A stretch of DNA of 64,000 nucleotides from Archilochus colubris (taxonomy: Eukaryota > Chordata > Aves > Apodiformes > Trochilidae), in NCBI GenBank assembly GCA_023079485.1, contig CM041083.1, forward strand, positions 154,460,552 through 154,524,551, given 5' to 3'. The translations under genes and the position numbers were made by a program. Shown in pieces: positions 26,190 through 36,998 of the stretch (position 1 is the first letter of the stretch; each line of letters begins with the position of its first letter). The notes below the pieces were generated by a model. It was not told where the DNA came from and did not search any database. It saw nothing but the letters and a program-made list of their open reading frames with translations.

Positions 26190-26926
26190 ACTAAAGACCA
26201 TAGATGCCTCAAAAACTCAGATAAATTTATCTTCTATATTATCTTCTCAAAATCAAAGTTGTAATCCGCTTTTTTTCCTGCTCTCATTTGTCCAAGAGAA
26301 AGACAAAAACACTGACATCCATCAGCCTTTGACATTTCATAAACTTACTAGCTCTTTCTCTATTGATCTGGAAGATTTCCAGTTCTTTCATACCTATCTA
26401 TATGAGGTTGTCTGGCTCTCAACTGAACCATAAAATGATCCAGAAAGTAAATAAAATACTTCATACTTCTGTTTGAAACCTGATTTGAAATACACCTAAC
26501 ATATATGGACTGGATTGCATCTTGACTAAAAAATGATGTCAGAATGCTCAGATGCATCCTCTTCAAGGTGAGGTAGCTAGAAAAAATGTAAATTATGCCT
26601 ACTATTTACATTTAGTGTACAACTATTGTATTTGGTGAAGAATAAGGAATCTTAATTCTGTACCTTCTCCAGCACCTATGGATTATATATAATATCACTT
26701 TCGCCAGAGTATGTAACATCTAAGCTATCAGTCAGGCTTCAGTTAGGATATGTGGGGAACACTATATTTTAACTGTTAAATAAGATACATAATTTCACAA
26801 AAACTTTGAGGGAGAGCAGTCTGTAGGTGGCTCTGCTGTTTCCTGTAGAGAACAGAGCTCTGACTCCCTTTCGCAGTATTATCTCTGGGTTTTGAAGTTT
26901 AGGTTTTCTTTGGCATGGCAGTTAAT

Positions 26927-26927
<1 letters not shown>
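26190..26927. other. AT-rich unique DNA
   Basis: No gene, repeat or motif could be supported. The 68-codon minus frame at 26360-26566 has no recognisable domain. Confidence 0.6.

Positions 26928-26986
<59 letters not shown>
26928..26986. repeat. (ATT)n microsatellite
   Basis: About 19-20 uninterrupted TAT/ATT trinucleotide units over 59 bp. It is perfect, so it is probably length-polymorphic. Confidence 0.98.
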
Positions 26987-26988
<2 letters not shown>

Positions 26989-28769
26989 TGAATTTATAAA
27001 GCATGTTATTACCTGGGCCTCCTTTAAGATAGTTGTTGATTTCTTATGATGCTTGTGTTATTATAGCAGATTCATGCATTCTTCAGCTAAAGGATTTATC
27101 TTTCATTGTACACTACAGTGTGCCTAGTGTATGATTTTTCTCCTCTTTCTGTAATTCATTTGTTGCCACCGATGACTTAGGAATACCAAATTTCTAGGTC
27201 AAATCATATTTGGGGGTTTGTTTATTTATTTCACTGGTCACAATGAAAAAGAGTATTAAATACATCTTTAAATAAAAGAAAATGCTGAAAAATTTAACAT
27301 CATTTAGTTCTTTTATCTCCTACAATAGAAATACAGAAATGCAAATGTTCCTGCTTTTAGAAACTGTCCTGATGGCTTGGCTTTTTTTATGTGATAGTTG
27401 AGGATCATTTATCCTCAAAAAGAATTTATTTGGTAACTACAGTTCTATCTGCTGTATTCATCCAGTATTGGTAAACGTTGTCCATTTTGTACATAAGGGA
27501 ATAGAGGCCTCTCTCCTGACATGGTCACTGAAGTCAGTTGTCATCTATATCTGGGGCAAATCCAACAGCTTGAGCACTGCAAGGGCTTTTGTAGAGCCAA
27601 AGCACTTGGTTTCAATTAACTTCAGTATGGGAAGGAGAGAAGAAAACAAAAGTTGATGAGCAACAAAACTAAAGAGGCTGCCTAATTTCCTGCATATTGC
27701 TGACATACATTCTCTTCTTGCTTGCGTCTGGGGCTGCCACCCACCCATGTTCCTCACCTGGTTGGTGAGGCAAGACACAACGTGCACTGAGCTGGCTGAC
27801 AGCATCATCAGCATCTTTGGCTGCTGCTTCTTGGAACAAGGTTCAGTAGTAAACACCTTTCATTTAAAGGGACATCGATTTGGATCTCTGCCCTCCAGCC
27901 AACTGCCAGCTTTCCCAAACCTATTGGGAAATGTCTTATCTGTAAGATTCTCTACTTGTCTGTCAGTTTTGGTTAATGAGCCATTAGATTCAAGAATTAC
28001 TGATGTGAGACAGATAGATAGCTGAAAAAGCAGTGTTTGCATAAAACAAGGTTCTTCAGAAAAGCAGGCCAATGCCAAGTAAAAAATAAAATGAAATAAA
28101 ATAAAAAAAAATAAATATGAAACAAAGGAAATGAGAGCGACAGAAACATCTCAAAAGGAAAAAGGAGCTTGAGCACCAGTAACTGAAAAAGAGATACTAA
28201 GAGAAAGAAAAAGGAGGATAAATAACTAAATCATTTCAGGTTGCAGTATTTACTGCATACACAGTAGAAGGATATAAAACATTCATTTGGAATGGCTTAC
28301 ATCATTCAAAAGTCTACCCATTCAAACCTCATGTCCACACAAACTTTGTACAATAACATAAAATTTTTTTCTTCTCTCCTTTACAAAATGTCAAAATATG
28401 GTAATAAAGCTAAAAAGAGAAAAAGGAGTAGATATTTTCATGATAGTATGACTGAAAAGTCAATGTAGCAGCAAAAAGGGTATTGAAAAAGAAATTTCCA
28501 GAGTAATCCACTGAATCCAGTATACCAACAAAAAAGATCTTCCTGCCCCCCACTTAATTCTAAAGATTCAGATCTCTGATAACAGAACAAGGCCCAGTGA
28601 AACACTCTGAGCAAGCACTGGCTTTATTTACTTGTTCTATAGATTGCATGAATCTGAAAACAAAGAAAATTCTCTTCCCTTTATTATGCTCTAAGATAGC
28701 TCTAAGGTACTACAGTCTGATCTATATGGAGCTAGACAGAGCAGAAGTATTAGCAATTCTCTAACTGGG

Positions 28770-28940
28770 CTTTACATTGTAATGTTATTAAGTCAAGCAT
28801 CGGGTTAGAATTTGCATTATCTTGAAATCTTTATCCTTTAAATTTAATTATTCAGGGGCGTAATTACAAGTAATCAAGCAGAAATTAGTTTATTTTTCAT
28901 TTTTTGATATGCTGGAGTAATGTAAATTTTATGTCCAACC
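28770..28940. other. Candidate conserved noncoding element
   Basis: Dense in homeodomain-like words: TTTAATTATTC near 28845, GTAATTACAAGTAATC near 28860 and CATTTTTTGATATGC beyond, with no simple repeat. Noncoding in all frames. The inference rests on motif density only. Confidence 0.2.
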
Positions 28941-29279
28941 CAAAATTATTTATTTTAAAGCTGTCCTTAACCTTTTTCCCATGATAGAGCTGTTAAAAAG
29001 GTTAAAGTATTACCATCTATAAAGCCAGGATATGTAACATGTTTCCACTTAATCTTTGTAAAACATTCAATTAGACATTTGGAGATCAGTGTTTGCTGAT
29101 TAAAGGTCACCTTGTATATTAACCCTACAAAATAGCAAGGATTTTGGACTAAAGGAACTTTACCACATGAGGTGAGTTAAAGTAGTTCTTTGAAAGGAGG
29201 TTGACAGCACTGTCAATGAGTCAAATATGGAACATCAAGAATTTATCTGAAAACTCTGGACATGTTCACTTCTCCTTAG

Positions 29280-29312
29280 TTACAGAACCACAGAATCACA
29301 GAACCATTCACA
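29280..29312 (-). repeat. Possible CR1 3' tail scrap (minus)
   Basis: Contains CACAGAATCACAGAACCATT, resembling the reverse complement of the CR1 terminal octamer repeats. The following sequence does not continue into the CR1 3' region, so this is either a tiny remnant or chance. Confidence 0.25.
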
Positions 29313-29572
29313 TGAAGAGTGGTAAAATATTTTTCTGGAAAGTATTGTTTTCAGTTGTGCCAACATGGAGTCTCACCTTCATTATCCAAAATATCCAATA
29401 TTAACAACTTCTACAAAAATGTAATATTTTATCAATTTTGGTGCTGACACCCAGTTGAAGATTTGAAAGCAGTTTGGGTGATAGATTTCAGTCAAATAGA
29501 TATCAACAACTCAGTCAGATACTCAGAAAATATTACATTTGACAAGGCAAAATTGGGTGAACTATTATGGAG

Positions 29573-30833
29573 TTGTAGAATGGTTTCTGTTGGAAGGGAT
29601 CTTAAAGGTCATCTAGTTCCATCCCTTCTTCATGGGAAGGGACACTTTCCACAAGACTAGGGTGCTCAAAGCCCCATCTGCAATCTGGGTTTGAACATTT
29701 CCAGGGAGAGGGCATCCACAATCTCCTTGCATAGGCTGTTTCAGTGTCTCATGACCCTCACACTGAAGAATTTCTTCTTAATGCTTAACCTAAATCTGCC
29801 ATTTTGCAGCTTAAAACCATTACCCCTTGTCCTACCACTAAACACCCCAGCTTTCTTGTCCCTCTCCACCTTTCTCATAGGCCCCCTTCGGGTACTGGAT
29901 GGCCTCTTTAAGGACTCTTTGAAGCCTTTTCTTCTCAAACTGAACAACTCCAACTCTCTCAGCTTGTGTTCACAGATGTTCTCCAGACCTCTGATCTTTA
30001 TGGCTCTCCTCTGGGCTCACTCCAAGAGCTCCATGCCTTTGGTATATTGAAGCGTCCAGAACTGGATACATTACTCAAGGTAGGGTCTCACAAGAGTTGT
30101 TTTTGAGAGAAAAACCTGTTGCTCACACTTTTTTGATTCAGACCACAATACAGTTGGATTTCTGGGCTGAAAGTGCACATTGTTGGCTCATGTTGAGATT
30201 CATATGAACCGACATACCCAAGTCCTCGGGGCTGGTCTCAAGCTATTCTCCACCCAACCTGTATTTGTTCTTGGGATTCCTTTGACCTGTATGCAGGACC
30301 TTGCATTTTGACCTTGTTGAATTTCATGAGGCTGGTGTGGTCTCATCTCTCAATCCTATCAAGGTCCTTCTGGATGGCATCGCTTCCCTCCACCATGACA
30401 GCCACACAACACACAACCATCATCAAAGTTGTGGAGGCTGCACTCAGTTCCACTGTCTGTGTCACTGACAAAGATGTTAAACAGCACCAGTACCAGTACT
30501 GACCCCTGAGGAACTTAACTTATCACTGCTTTCTATTTGGACACTGAGCCGCTGACCACTACTCTTTGAGTGTGATTATGCAGCCAATTCCTAACCCACT
30601 GAGTGGTCCATCAATTGAATCCATATCTTTCCATTTTTGGAAATTGAATTCCATATCTTTCCAATTGAATTGAATTCCAATTGAATTTTGGAATTGAATT
30701 CCATATCTTTCCAATTTACAGACCAGATATTGTGCAGGACATCATCAAAGGCTTTGCATAAGTCCAGGGAGATGATGTCACTTGTTTTTCCCAAGTCTAC
30801 CAACACTCTGATCACATCATAAAAGGCCACCAG
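29573..30833 (-). mobile_element. CR1 LINE, long 5'-truncated copy (minus)
   Basis: About 1.26 kb of CR1, the longest copy here. From left to right on the plus strand: the 3' end (AGAATGGTTTCTGTTGGAAG, TCATCTAGTTCC), the ORF2 C-terminal part (minus frame 29741-29953 with SGRTRGNGFKLQNGRFRLS), then the connection region, and finally reverse transcriptase. The minus frame 30591-30860 carries DIISLDLCKAFDDVLHNI, the typical CR1 block upstream of the catalytic YADD region. All frames are broken. Between 30614 and 30712 a ~20-bp unit ending CCATATCTTTCC occurs three times with AATTGAATT spacers, an expansion not expected in CR1 (see findings). Confidence 0.95.
30614..30712. repeat. Imperfect repeat of a 19-20 bp unit inside CR1
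   Basis: ATTGAAT(T)CCATATCTTTCC occurs at 30614-30632, 30643-30662 and 30693-30712, separated by AATTG/CAATT-rich spacers that are themselves partly self-complementary. It interrupts the CR1 reverse-transcriptase frame right after the DIISLDLCKAFDD segment. Confidence 0.9.
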
Positions 30834-31057
30834 GAGAAATAGAAATAGAAGTAGTAGCATTAGTGGGTAAGCAGTAGAATTGCAACTTACAGTAAATAAT
30901 ATATTGAATGTTTTTCATAATGTTGGGAAAAAAGAAAATATACTGATGTGTACAATAGATGTATTGTCTGAAACAAAATTAATTGATTTTTCCATGTTTC
31001 ATGTCAAGTGGTAAGTCATCATCTCCACTTATATATTTAATTTTGGGACACACACAG

Positions 31058-31470
31058 TTCCAGGAGAACACAGGCCAATTGGAAAGAACTCAGACAGAGA
31101 AAGAAAATGGTCAGCTATCTGGAAAGCATGATGTACAAAATGGATTAAGGGTTGGATTATATTTAATGTAGGGAAATTAAAACTAAATGTAAAGGCCTGA
31201 TGCACAGTGGAATGGAATAATTCTTCAGATCTATGGTAGACAGAACAAAGAATACATTAAATTTTGTGAATGAAGGAAAAGTGTTTTCCTGCAGGAAATA
31301 TAAAGAATGACCAGGTTATATTACTGGAAAAACTGACAAATTTCTGTCACAGAAAGTATTTAGAAACAGTCTAGACAAGCACAAGTACTTAATCAACTGG
31401 ATGTATGTGATTTTTATCTCCAGGGAGGAACATGGGATAAATGACTTACTAGGGTTCCTTTAAGATATCT
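31058..31470 (+). mobile_element. Ancient CR1/L3-like LINE 3' end (plus)
   Basis: Highly diverged but colinear with the CR1 3' region. The plus frame gives QFQENTGQLERTQTEKENG where CR1 has a QLERVQRRA-like block. Next comes GAATGACCAGGTTATATTAC, then an AGTATTTAGAAACAGTCTAG block that corresponds to the LEVFKNRLD-like segment. Last is GGATAAATGACTTACTAGGG, which stands for the usual GGACTAGATGACCT...GGTCC motif. No terminal octamer repeats survive. The level of decay points to a much older insertion than the neighbouring minus CR1, whose lost 5' end is only about 225 bp away. Confidence 0.65.
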
Positions 31471-34168
31471 TAATTATTTTTTTGTTTGTTTGTATATGTG
31501 ATGTTTTTAAGGCTGCTACTCATGTGAAATATTTGGAATACTTTGAATGCCTGTATACATTTTTTTTTGGTTTTTATTTTCCCTACCATTGTAAAACTGC
31601 CAGATCATAAAAATTACCCTTATAATTTTTTTAATATACTTGAAAGTACTAATTTCAGTGAAATTAGCCTGTGTTTATTTTTAGACTCTTCAGATACTCT
31701 TTCCCCTCTAGTGAGCACTTCCCTTCATTGCCAGAGTTTTCTAAATGTCAGGGGGGCTGAATAAGTACTAGCAATCTTTGACTTCAGCAAGATCTGGATG
31801 TCTTCCAGTCTTTCTTCTCTGTTGAAAGTGAAATGTAAAACTATTAATATCTTATTTTATTTTTGGATCTATCTCCCTGTTTGACAGAAGGTAGTTTTTC
31901 TGGCCAGCTAGGAGTCCTGAACAGTAGGATAACATTTCTTTGGAAAATCATGTCTTATGCCATCTTTGTATAGTGGCAACCTGGGTGTAATTATTTATAA
32001 ATGAACTTAAAGAGACATTTTAGAAATAATACTATTTCTCCTTATGCAAGCAACACATATTATTTAAAAATATCAAAGGAATCCTATAGAGAGTTGGAAA
32101 CAATTACTAATACAATTTTATGGTGTGAACATGCTGGTACTTGGAAAATGCTATATTTATTTTGTGGCTAGGAAAAGATGGAATCAGCATGTATACACTA
32201 TCCATGCCAAGAGCATCTTAAAGAAATAAGGTATTGGTCTGGCTTAATTTTTATATTAAATGTTTTAGATGTCTTTTTTTGTTAATAAGAACGCGTGAAA
32301 TAAAAAGTTTTTGTGTGAGATCTTAACATACCATAACTGGTAACATTAAACTTCTGTTTCCACTATATGGTGCTTTCCTGTAGTTTTTAAAGGGGACAAA
32401 ATATAACGGAAGCAATATGTCCTTTTTAAACCAACTACTATCACTGTGAGTATTTCAGAAAAAATATCAGTATGAAATCAGCACTGTACTTTATCCCTTT
32501 CAGAAAAAAATATAGTATTTGCAAGCAAATGTTATTGGAGCACAAGAAATACAATATCCAATTAGATAGCAAATCCAAAGATATTCCATATCAATTATTG
32601 TATTAAAAAAAAAAATAAAAAAAAGAAAATACAGTCTTAATCATTCTGAAAAGAGAAAATGAATGATTAATGTGCATATATGCATATGCACATTTTTAAA
32701 AATTTAAGTATCACATCTCAACTTCCTTACAGATTATAGAATAATAACTGCATTATTGTAAAATAAAGAAATTCAGAAGGTAACAAACTATTATTTTTTT
32801 TTTTAGGCCTGATCTGAATGCCTAAAAAGGAAATGTGGGATTTGAAGCTGTAATTACACTGGACAATTTTTCCCACTTAATGAGTATGGCACCATTCATG
32901 CATCTATTGTATAACACAATTGCTGTTTACCATGAGTTGTTGTTGTGGGTTTCAGAGAGTCATAAATGTACTATATTTAAAACACAGTATTTGGAAATGT
33001 CCCGAAATTATGCCAACTTTTCTGGAATAAATTTATTTTAAAATTTGGCAAATGTTAACATGATCAGTGTTTATGAGGTTGGGAAGGTTCAGAGTTATAT
33101 ATTCTGTGCTGATTCTTAGTACAGGAAATGATTGCACAGTGTTTAACTGCCTAAGGAACTTAAATTGAGTCCTTCATCTCCCAGTTTGTGTGTTATCTAT
33201 CAAATTGAGAAAAATGCATATTTTGCTACAGGCAGTGACAATTTCTCCACCTCTTACACTCCTTCTCTTTTGAATGCGTTGTATATGTATTTGCCTTTTC
33301 CTCAGATTTCATTTCTCTTATTCTTCTGCCATCACAAATGTCTATGTTAGAGTATTCCTTCCTGTCGTTTATTAACACATACATAACATTATACGTTGAT
33401 TTTTGCTTAAATAATAACCAGAATTTATTCAAGGCAGAGATACACCTGAAGAATTTTCCTGAAATACCTATTAGATATGCAGCTACAAAATAAAAGAACT
33501 TATTCACTTTAGTCATTCTAGAGATTTGTTATACAATTTCTGATATGTTAACTTATGAATTTGACTGCATCCTACTGTCCTTTTTTGTTTTTTTTCTTTT
33601 TTTTCTTCCTGATAAATTATTAAGCTATATATACCCTGCCTGAAACAGAACTTTAGCTTTTGTATTTCTTATGTCTGGTGTACAGGAACACTTTTTTTTT
33701 TTTTTTTTTTAATGTCCTTACATGCCACAGATGAATGTGGCTTAAATGTGGGAAGACATGACACATTTATGATCATTCTTCTAGTATTGCTAATGCAAAA
33801 CCAAAGTTCTTTCACTAATAAGATGGATCCACACTCCTCATCTCAGTTTTCTCTGAAACCCCTCTTTTTCTTTTGCTTACCATAATTTTTATTACTCCTC
33901 ACGACTAGAGGCACAGACTACTCTTCTAATATTTTTGATAGTATTTCTGGTTGAAGTCACTTGTTCAGTCACTTTATTATGAAGGCATACTGGTCCACAA
34001 AACCACTTAAGGCTGTTTTCATTCATTTAAATAGTCAATGCACTATATACTTTAAGGGTTAACAGAGAGGATGTCATCAGTATAATAGAAAGCTCAGCCT
34101 TAAACCGTGACAGACAGAAATACACAGCTCGAAAATAAATTCTTGTGGTCAAATTCATCTTGCATAAT
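31471..34168. other. AT-rich unique DNA, no gene recognised
   Basis: Unique sequence with an A-rich run at 32604-32627 and a T19 run at 33692-33710. Frames are all under 100 codons and show no domain. Nothing else was recognised. Confidence 0.6.
33692..33710. repeat. T19 homopolymer
   Basis: Uninterrupted run of 19 T following CAGGAACAC. No retroposon body is attached. Confidence 0.9.
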
Positions 34169-34556
34169 TGTCACGGCTTAAGCTCAGCTGATAATGACTC
34201 AGTCTCCACTCACTCACCCCCCACACTCACCACAGTATTGGTAGAAGGAAATACATCCAAAGGGTTGTTACTTGAAACAAAGGTAGGGAGGTTTTAATTT
34301 CCTAATTACAGTAGTGAGCAAAGCCATACAGACTCAACTTGGGAAGAAAAAAGAAATCTACCAGGAGAGAGAACACATGACCAAATCTCAATACCTTCCA
34401 CTTTCCTGTCTTATACTTGGGCCCAGATTACTTCACTCCTGCCACCCCCTCAGAGGCACAGGGGCATGGGGAGTTAGGGTTTAGGGTCTGTTCACCACAT
34501 GGTGTTTCTACCACTCTTTCCTCTTAAGGGGAAGGACTCCTCACAGTCTTCCTCTG
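34169..34556 (-). mobile_element. Truncated endogenous retrovirus LTR, ERVL-like (minus)
   Basis: The plus-strand left edge TGTCACGGCTTAAGC is an LTR terminus of the type also seen at 57575. In minus orientation the block reads: a GAGGAGTCC-type region (34520-34556), CATGTGGTGAACAGACCC, a TATA-like AAGTATAAG (reverse complement of 34411-34418), CAAGTTGAGTCTGTATGG, an ATTAAA signal (reverse complement of 34293-34298), and the terminus ...CCGTGACA. It is clearly related to the LTR at 61534-62774, for example AGAGTGGTAGAAACACCATG against GGAGTGGAAGATATAACACG. The 5' part in minus orientation is missing beyond 34556, so no target duplication can be scored. Confidence 0.75.
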
Positions 34557-35365
34557 CCAACAACCAAAAACAAAACCCAAAAGAATAAAACAGTATCCAA
34601 CAGGAATACACCAGAGATTCTGTAAAGAACTTATTAAACTCAAACATACTAGAGTGAAAAAAAAAATAGGTGAAACACATTATTTGGTGGTCAGCTGTGG
34701 GCATTTTAAAATAACAATTGTTGATTACTGCATTTACTTTAAACATTGCAGGAAGAACTACACATTAACTTGTGATGCTTCTGATTCTCTGTTTTGAAAA
34801 CCATTGGTTACTGGTCAACTTGTACATTGGACTGGTTAGAGAACATCTTTATCGTCATATACTTTCTTTTAAAATTTAACAGGCAAAAATGTTAGCAATG
34901 CATTGTGAAGAGGAGTCTTTCCACCAGAGAGAAATGTGTTTAGGAATTCCCATCATAATACCTATCTGTGTTATCCTTAGTATTCCTTCAAATCATTGCA
35001 GTTTTATGAATGTATTCTAGAAATCTTTATTGCCCACAGCTCTATGGGCTAGCTGAAAGAGATTTATAAATGTGTTTTAAAATGTTCCTACTAGTCAAAA
35101 TAATTATAGACTACTATATTTATTGAATAGACTAGCAAAAAATTACTTGAGAACTGATGGTCTTCACAGTAGTGAAGCTAACAAGAGTAAAATATTGTTA
35201 GGAAAAAAAATTGTAAAACATTGGAAAGCATGAAAATCTTCAAATTGTGGCATTATAAAATAAAGTTCTCAGGAAAATGAAGATCCTTTAATCATAATAA
35301 ACCAAAAATAATAAAAAATATATATAAAAATTAAATTAAATTAAAACAAATCAAATTTTCAGATG
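34557..35365. other. AT-rich unique DNA
   Basis: No gene. It ends in an AT-rich run with ATTAAATTAAATTAAAA (35291-35350) directly before the truncated CR1 at 35366. Confidence 0.6.
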
Positions 35366-36165
35366 CTAGAAAGCTTCTAGAAGGTCTCTCTGGAGCCTTT
35401 TCTTCTTCAATCTGAACAAGTCTCAGTTTATGTTCATAGGAGAGGTATTCCCACCCTCTGATTATCTTTGTGGCTCTCCTCTGGACTTTCTCCAACAGTT
35501 CCATGCTTTTCTTGGGCTGGGAACTCCAAAACTGCACACATCACTCCAGGTGGGGTTTCATGAGACCAGAGTAGGGGGCAAAATCACCTCCCTTGATCTG
35601 CTAGCTTTTCATAGATCCCAGTTCCACCAGGTGGCTTTTGGAGCTGCAAGTGTACATCACTGGGTGATGATGAGATTCTGATCAACCAATGTCCCCAAAT
35701 CCTTCTCCTCAGGGCTGCTCAGGCATGCTGAGCCTGTATCTGTGCTTTGCACTTGGCCTTATTGAACTTAGTCCCACCTCTCAAGTCTGTCAGGATCCCT
35801 CTGGATGACATCCCCTCCCTACAGCATATTGACCACTCAGCTTGGTCTCATTGGCAGATTTGCTGACCCACAGTCCATGTAATTTACAAGGATGTTAAAC
35901 AGCCCCAGTCCCAATGCCATGTCCTGAGGAACACCACTGGTCATTGCTCTCCACTTGGACATTAACTTGTTGACTACAGATCTTAGTGCAACTATCCAGC
36001 CCATTCCTTATTAACTAAGTCCATCCATCAAGTCCATCCATCAAGTCCATGTCTCTACAATTTAGAGACAAAAATGTGTGGGGCAGTGTCAAATGTTTTG
36101 CACAATGACAGAGAGATGAAATCCGTTGCTCCTCCTTTATCCACCAACTCTGTAACTCTGAAAAA
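35366..36165 (-). mobile_element. CR1 LINE, truncated at both ends (minus)
   Basis: Minus-strand CR1 lacking its 3' terminal region: it starts in the AGGTCTCTCTGGAGCC block rather than at the octamer repeats. The minus frame at 35331-35537 reads QFWSSQPKKSMELLEKVQRR then TKIIRGWEYLSYEHKLRL, the conserved end of ORF2. Upstream, the frame at 36055-36273 includes FRVTELVDKGGATDFISLSL followed by CKTFDTAPH, the reverse-transcriptase block equivalent to DIISLDLCKAFD. All frames are broken. A 13-bp unit AAGTCCATCCATC is repeated 2.6 times at 36017-36050 inside the element. It shares layout with the copies at 29573 and 46914 but is independently truncated. Confidence 0.92.
36017..36050. repeat. 13-bp tandem repeat within CR1
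   Basis: AAGTCCATCCATC at 36017-36029 and 36030-36042, plus a partial third copy. It breaks the CR1 frame and most likely arose by slippage after insertion. Confidence 0.9.
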
Positions 36166-36738
36166 CATGAACAAATATGTACAACTGACGTACAAATGCC
36201 CTAGACAAGTGCAAACATTACAGTGGATATTCACTTTAAATGGATTGTCTGATCTCTTTCTTCTCCTGTTCACTGTTACTTTTAGTTACCCAGTTCTTTG
36301 TGCTGTTTTCACTTGCTTCCCTGCTTCTACATTTTGATCTTTGCTTTCTGTCTCTCTCCCCTTCTGTTCTTTTCAACAGTGTTCTTTTTTTTCTGCGTGA
36401 ATAACAGTAAAAGTTCCAAGAATTCTGACCTCTAAAGAACAGACAGAACTTCAGAATTCAGGAACTGTGTAAGTTGTGCTTGTCTGCTGGTGCACGGATT
36501 ACTGTTAGACATCCACAATGACTCATCTTACCAGAATAAAAATAAAATAGAAGATGTATATAAAAGGTCTGATGCTGCATTATTGTGCATGGAAAAGCTT
36601 CTGTCTCTGACATTCATTAGTACATTAATTCATAGTACAGCTTGTTTGTTCTTAATTCTGCAGAACAAGAGTGATTTCAAGTTAAACGCTGAAGTCTTTT
36701 TCCCCCTTAGTTACAAAACTTCAAGGTGTAAGGGAAAG
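36166..36738. other. Unique DNA between two CR1 pieces
   Basis: AT-rich, with no gene or repeat recognised. The two flanking CR1 copies point away from each other: 3' ends outward, 5' truncation points inward. Confidence 0.55.
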
Positions 36739-36998
36739 ATTTGAAGGGGCTTCTGACTAGAGAGGGTAGATTTAGGTTAGATATTAAGAAGAAACTCTTC
36801 ACCATGAGACAAGTAAGATACTGGAATGAATTGCTTAGGGAGGTTGTTGTGCCTCTTCCCTGGGAGTACTCAAGGACAGGTTGGATGAGGCCTCATGCAA
36901 CATGGTGTAGTGGGAGGTGTCCGTGTCCATGATGGAGGTTGGATATTGGTTATCTTTAAGATTGTTTCCAACCTTAACCATTCTATGATTCTATGATT
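36739..36998 (+). mobile_element. CR1 LINE 3' end (plus)
   Basis: Plus-oriented tail with an intact 3' terminus, CCATTCTATGATTCTATGAT. The frame at 36741-36932 reads REGRFRLDIKKKLFTM, RYWNELLREVV and LPWEYSRTGW, the usual end of CR1 ORF2 before the stop. The element then runs GGTTGGATATTGGTTATC-TTTAAG and TTTCCAACC to the octamers. About 260 bp remain. Confidence 0.95.

Larger units (their letters stand above)
26987..29572. other. Unique DNA with a GC-richer island, no gene proved
   Basis: From 27460 to 27980 base composition is closer to 45-50% GC than the surroundings, and overlapping frames of 92 codons (plus, 27747-28025) and 103 codons (minus, 27545-27856) occur. Neither resembles a known protein, and no consistent exon with flanking AG/GT could be set. 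An A-rich tract sits at 28079-28116. A CACAGAATCACAGAACCATT string at 29289 looks like a bare CR1 tail (listed separately). Confidence 0.55.

Noticed and set aside
34474..34486. TTAGGGTTTAGGG, telomere-like
   Set aside because: Only two imperfect units, and they lie inside an LTR of a family in which this phrase is part of the element. Not an interstitial telomere.
36017..36050. Minisatellite or regulatory tandem array
   Set aside because: Only 2.6 units and wholly inside a decayed CR1; simple slippage suffices.
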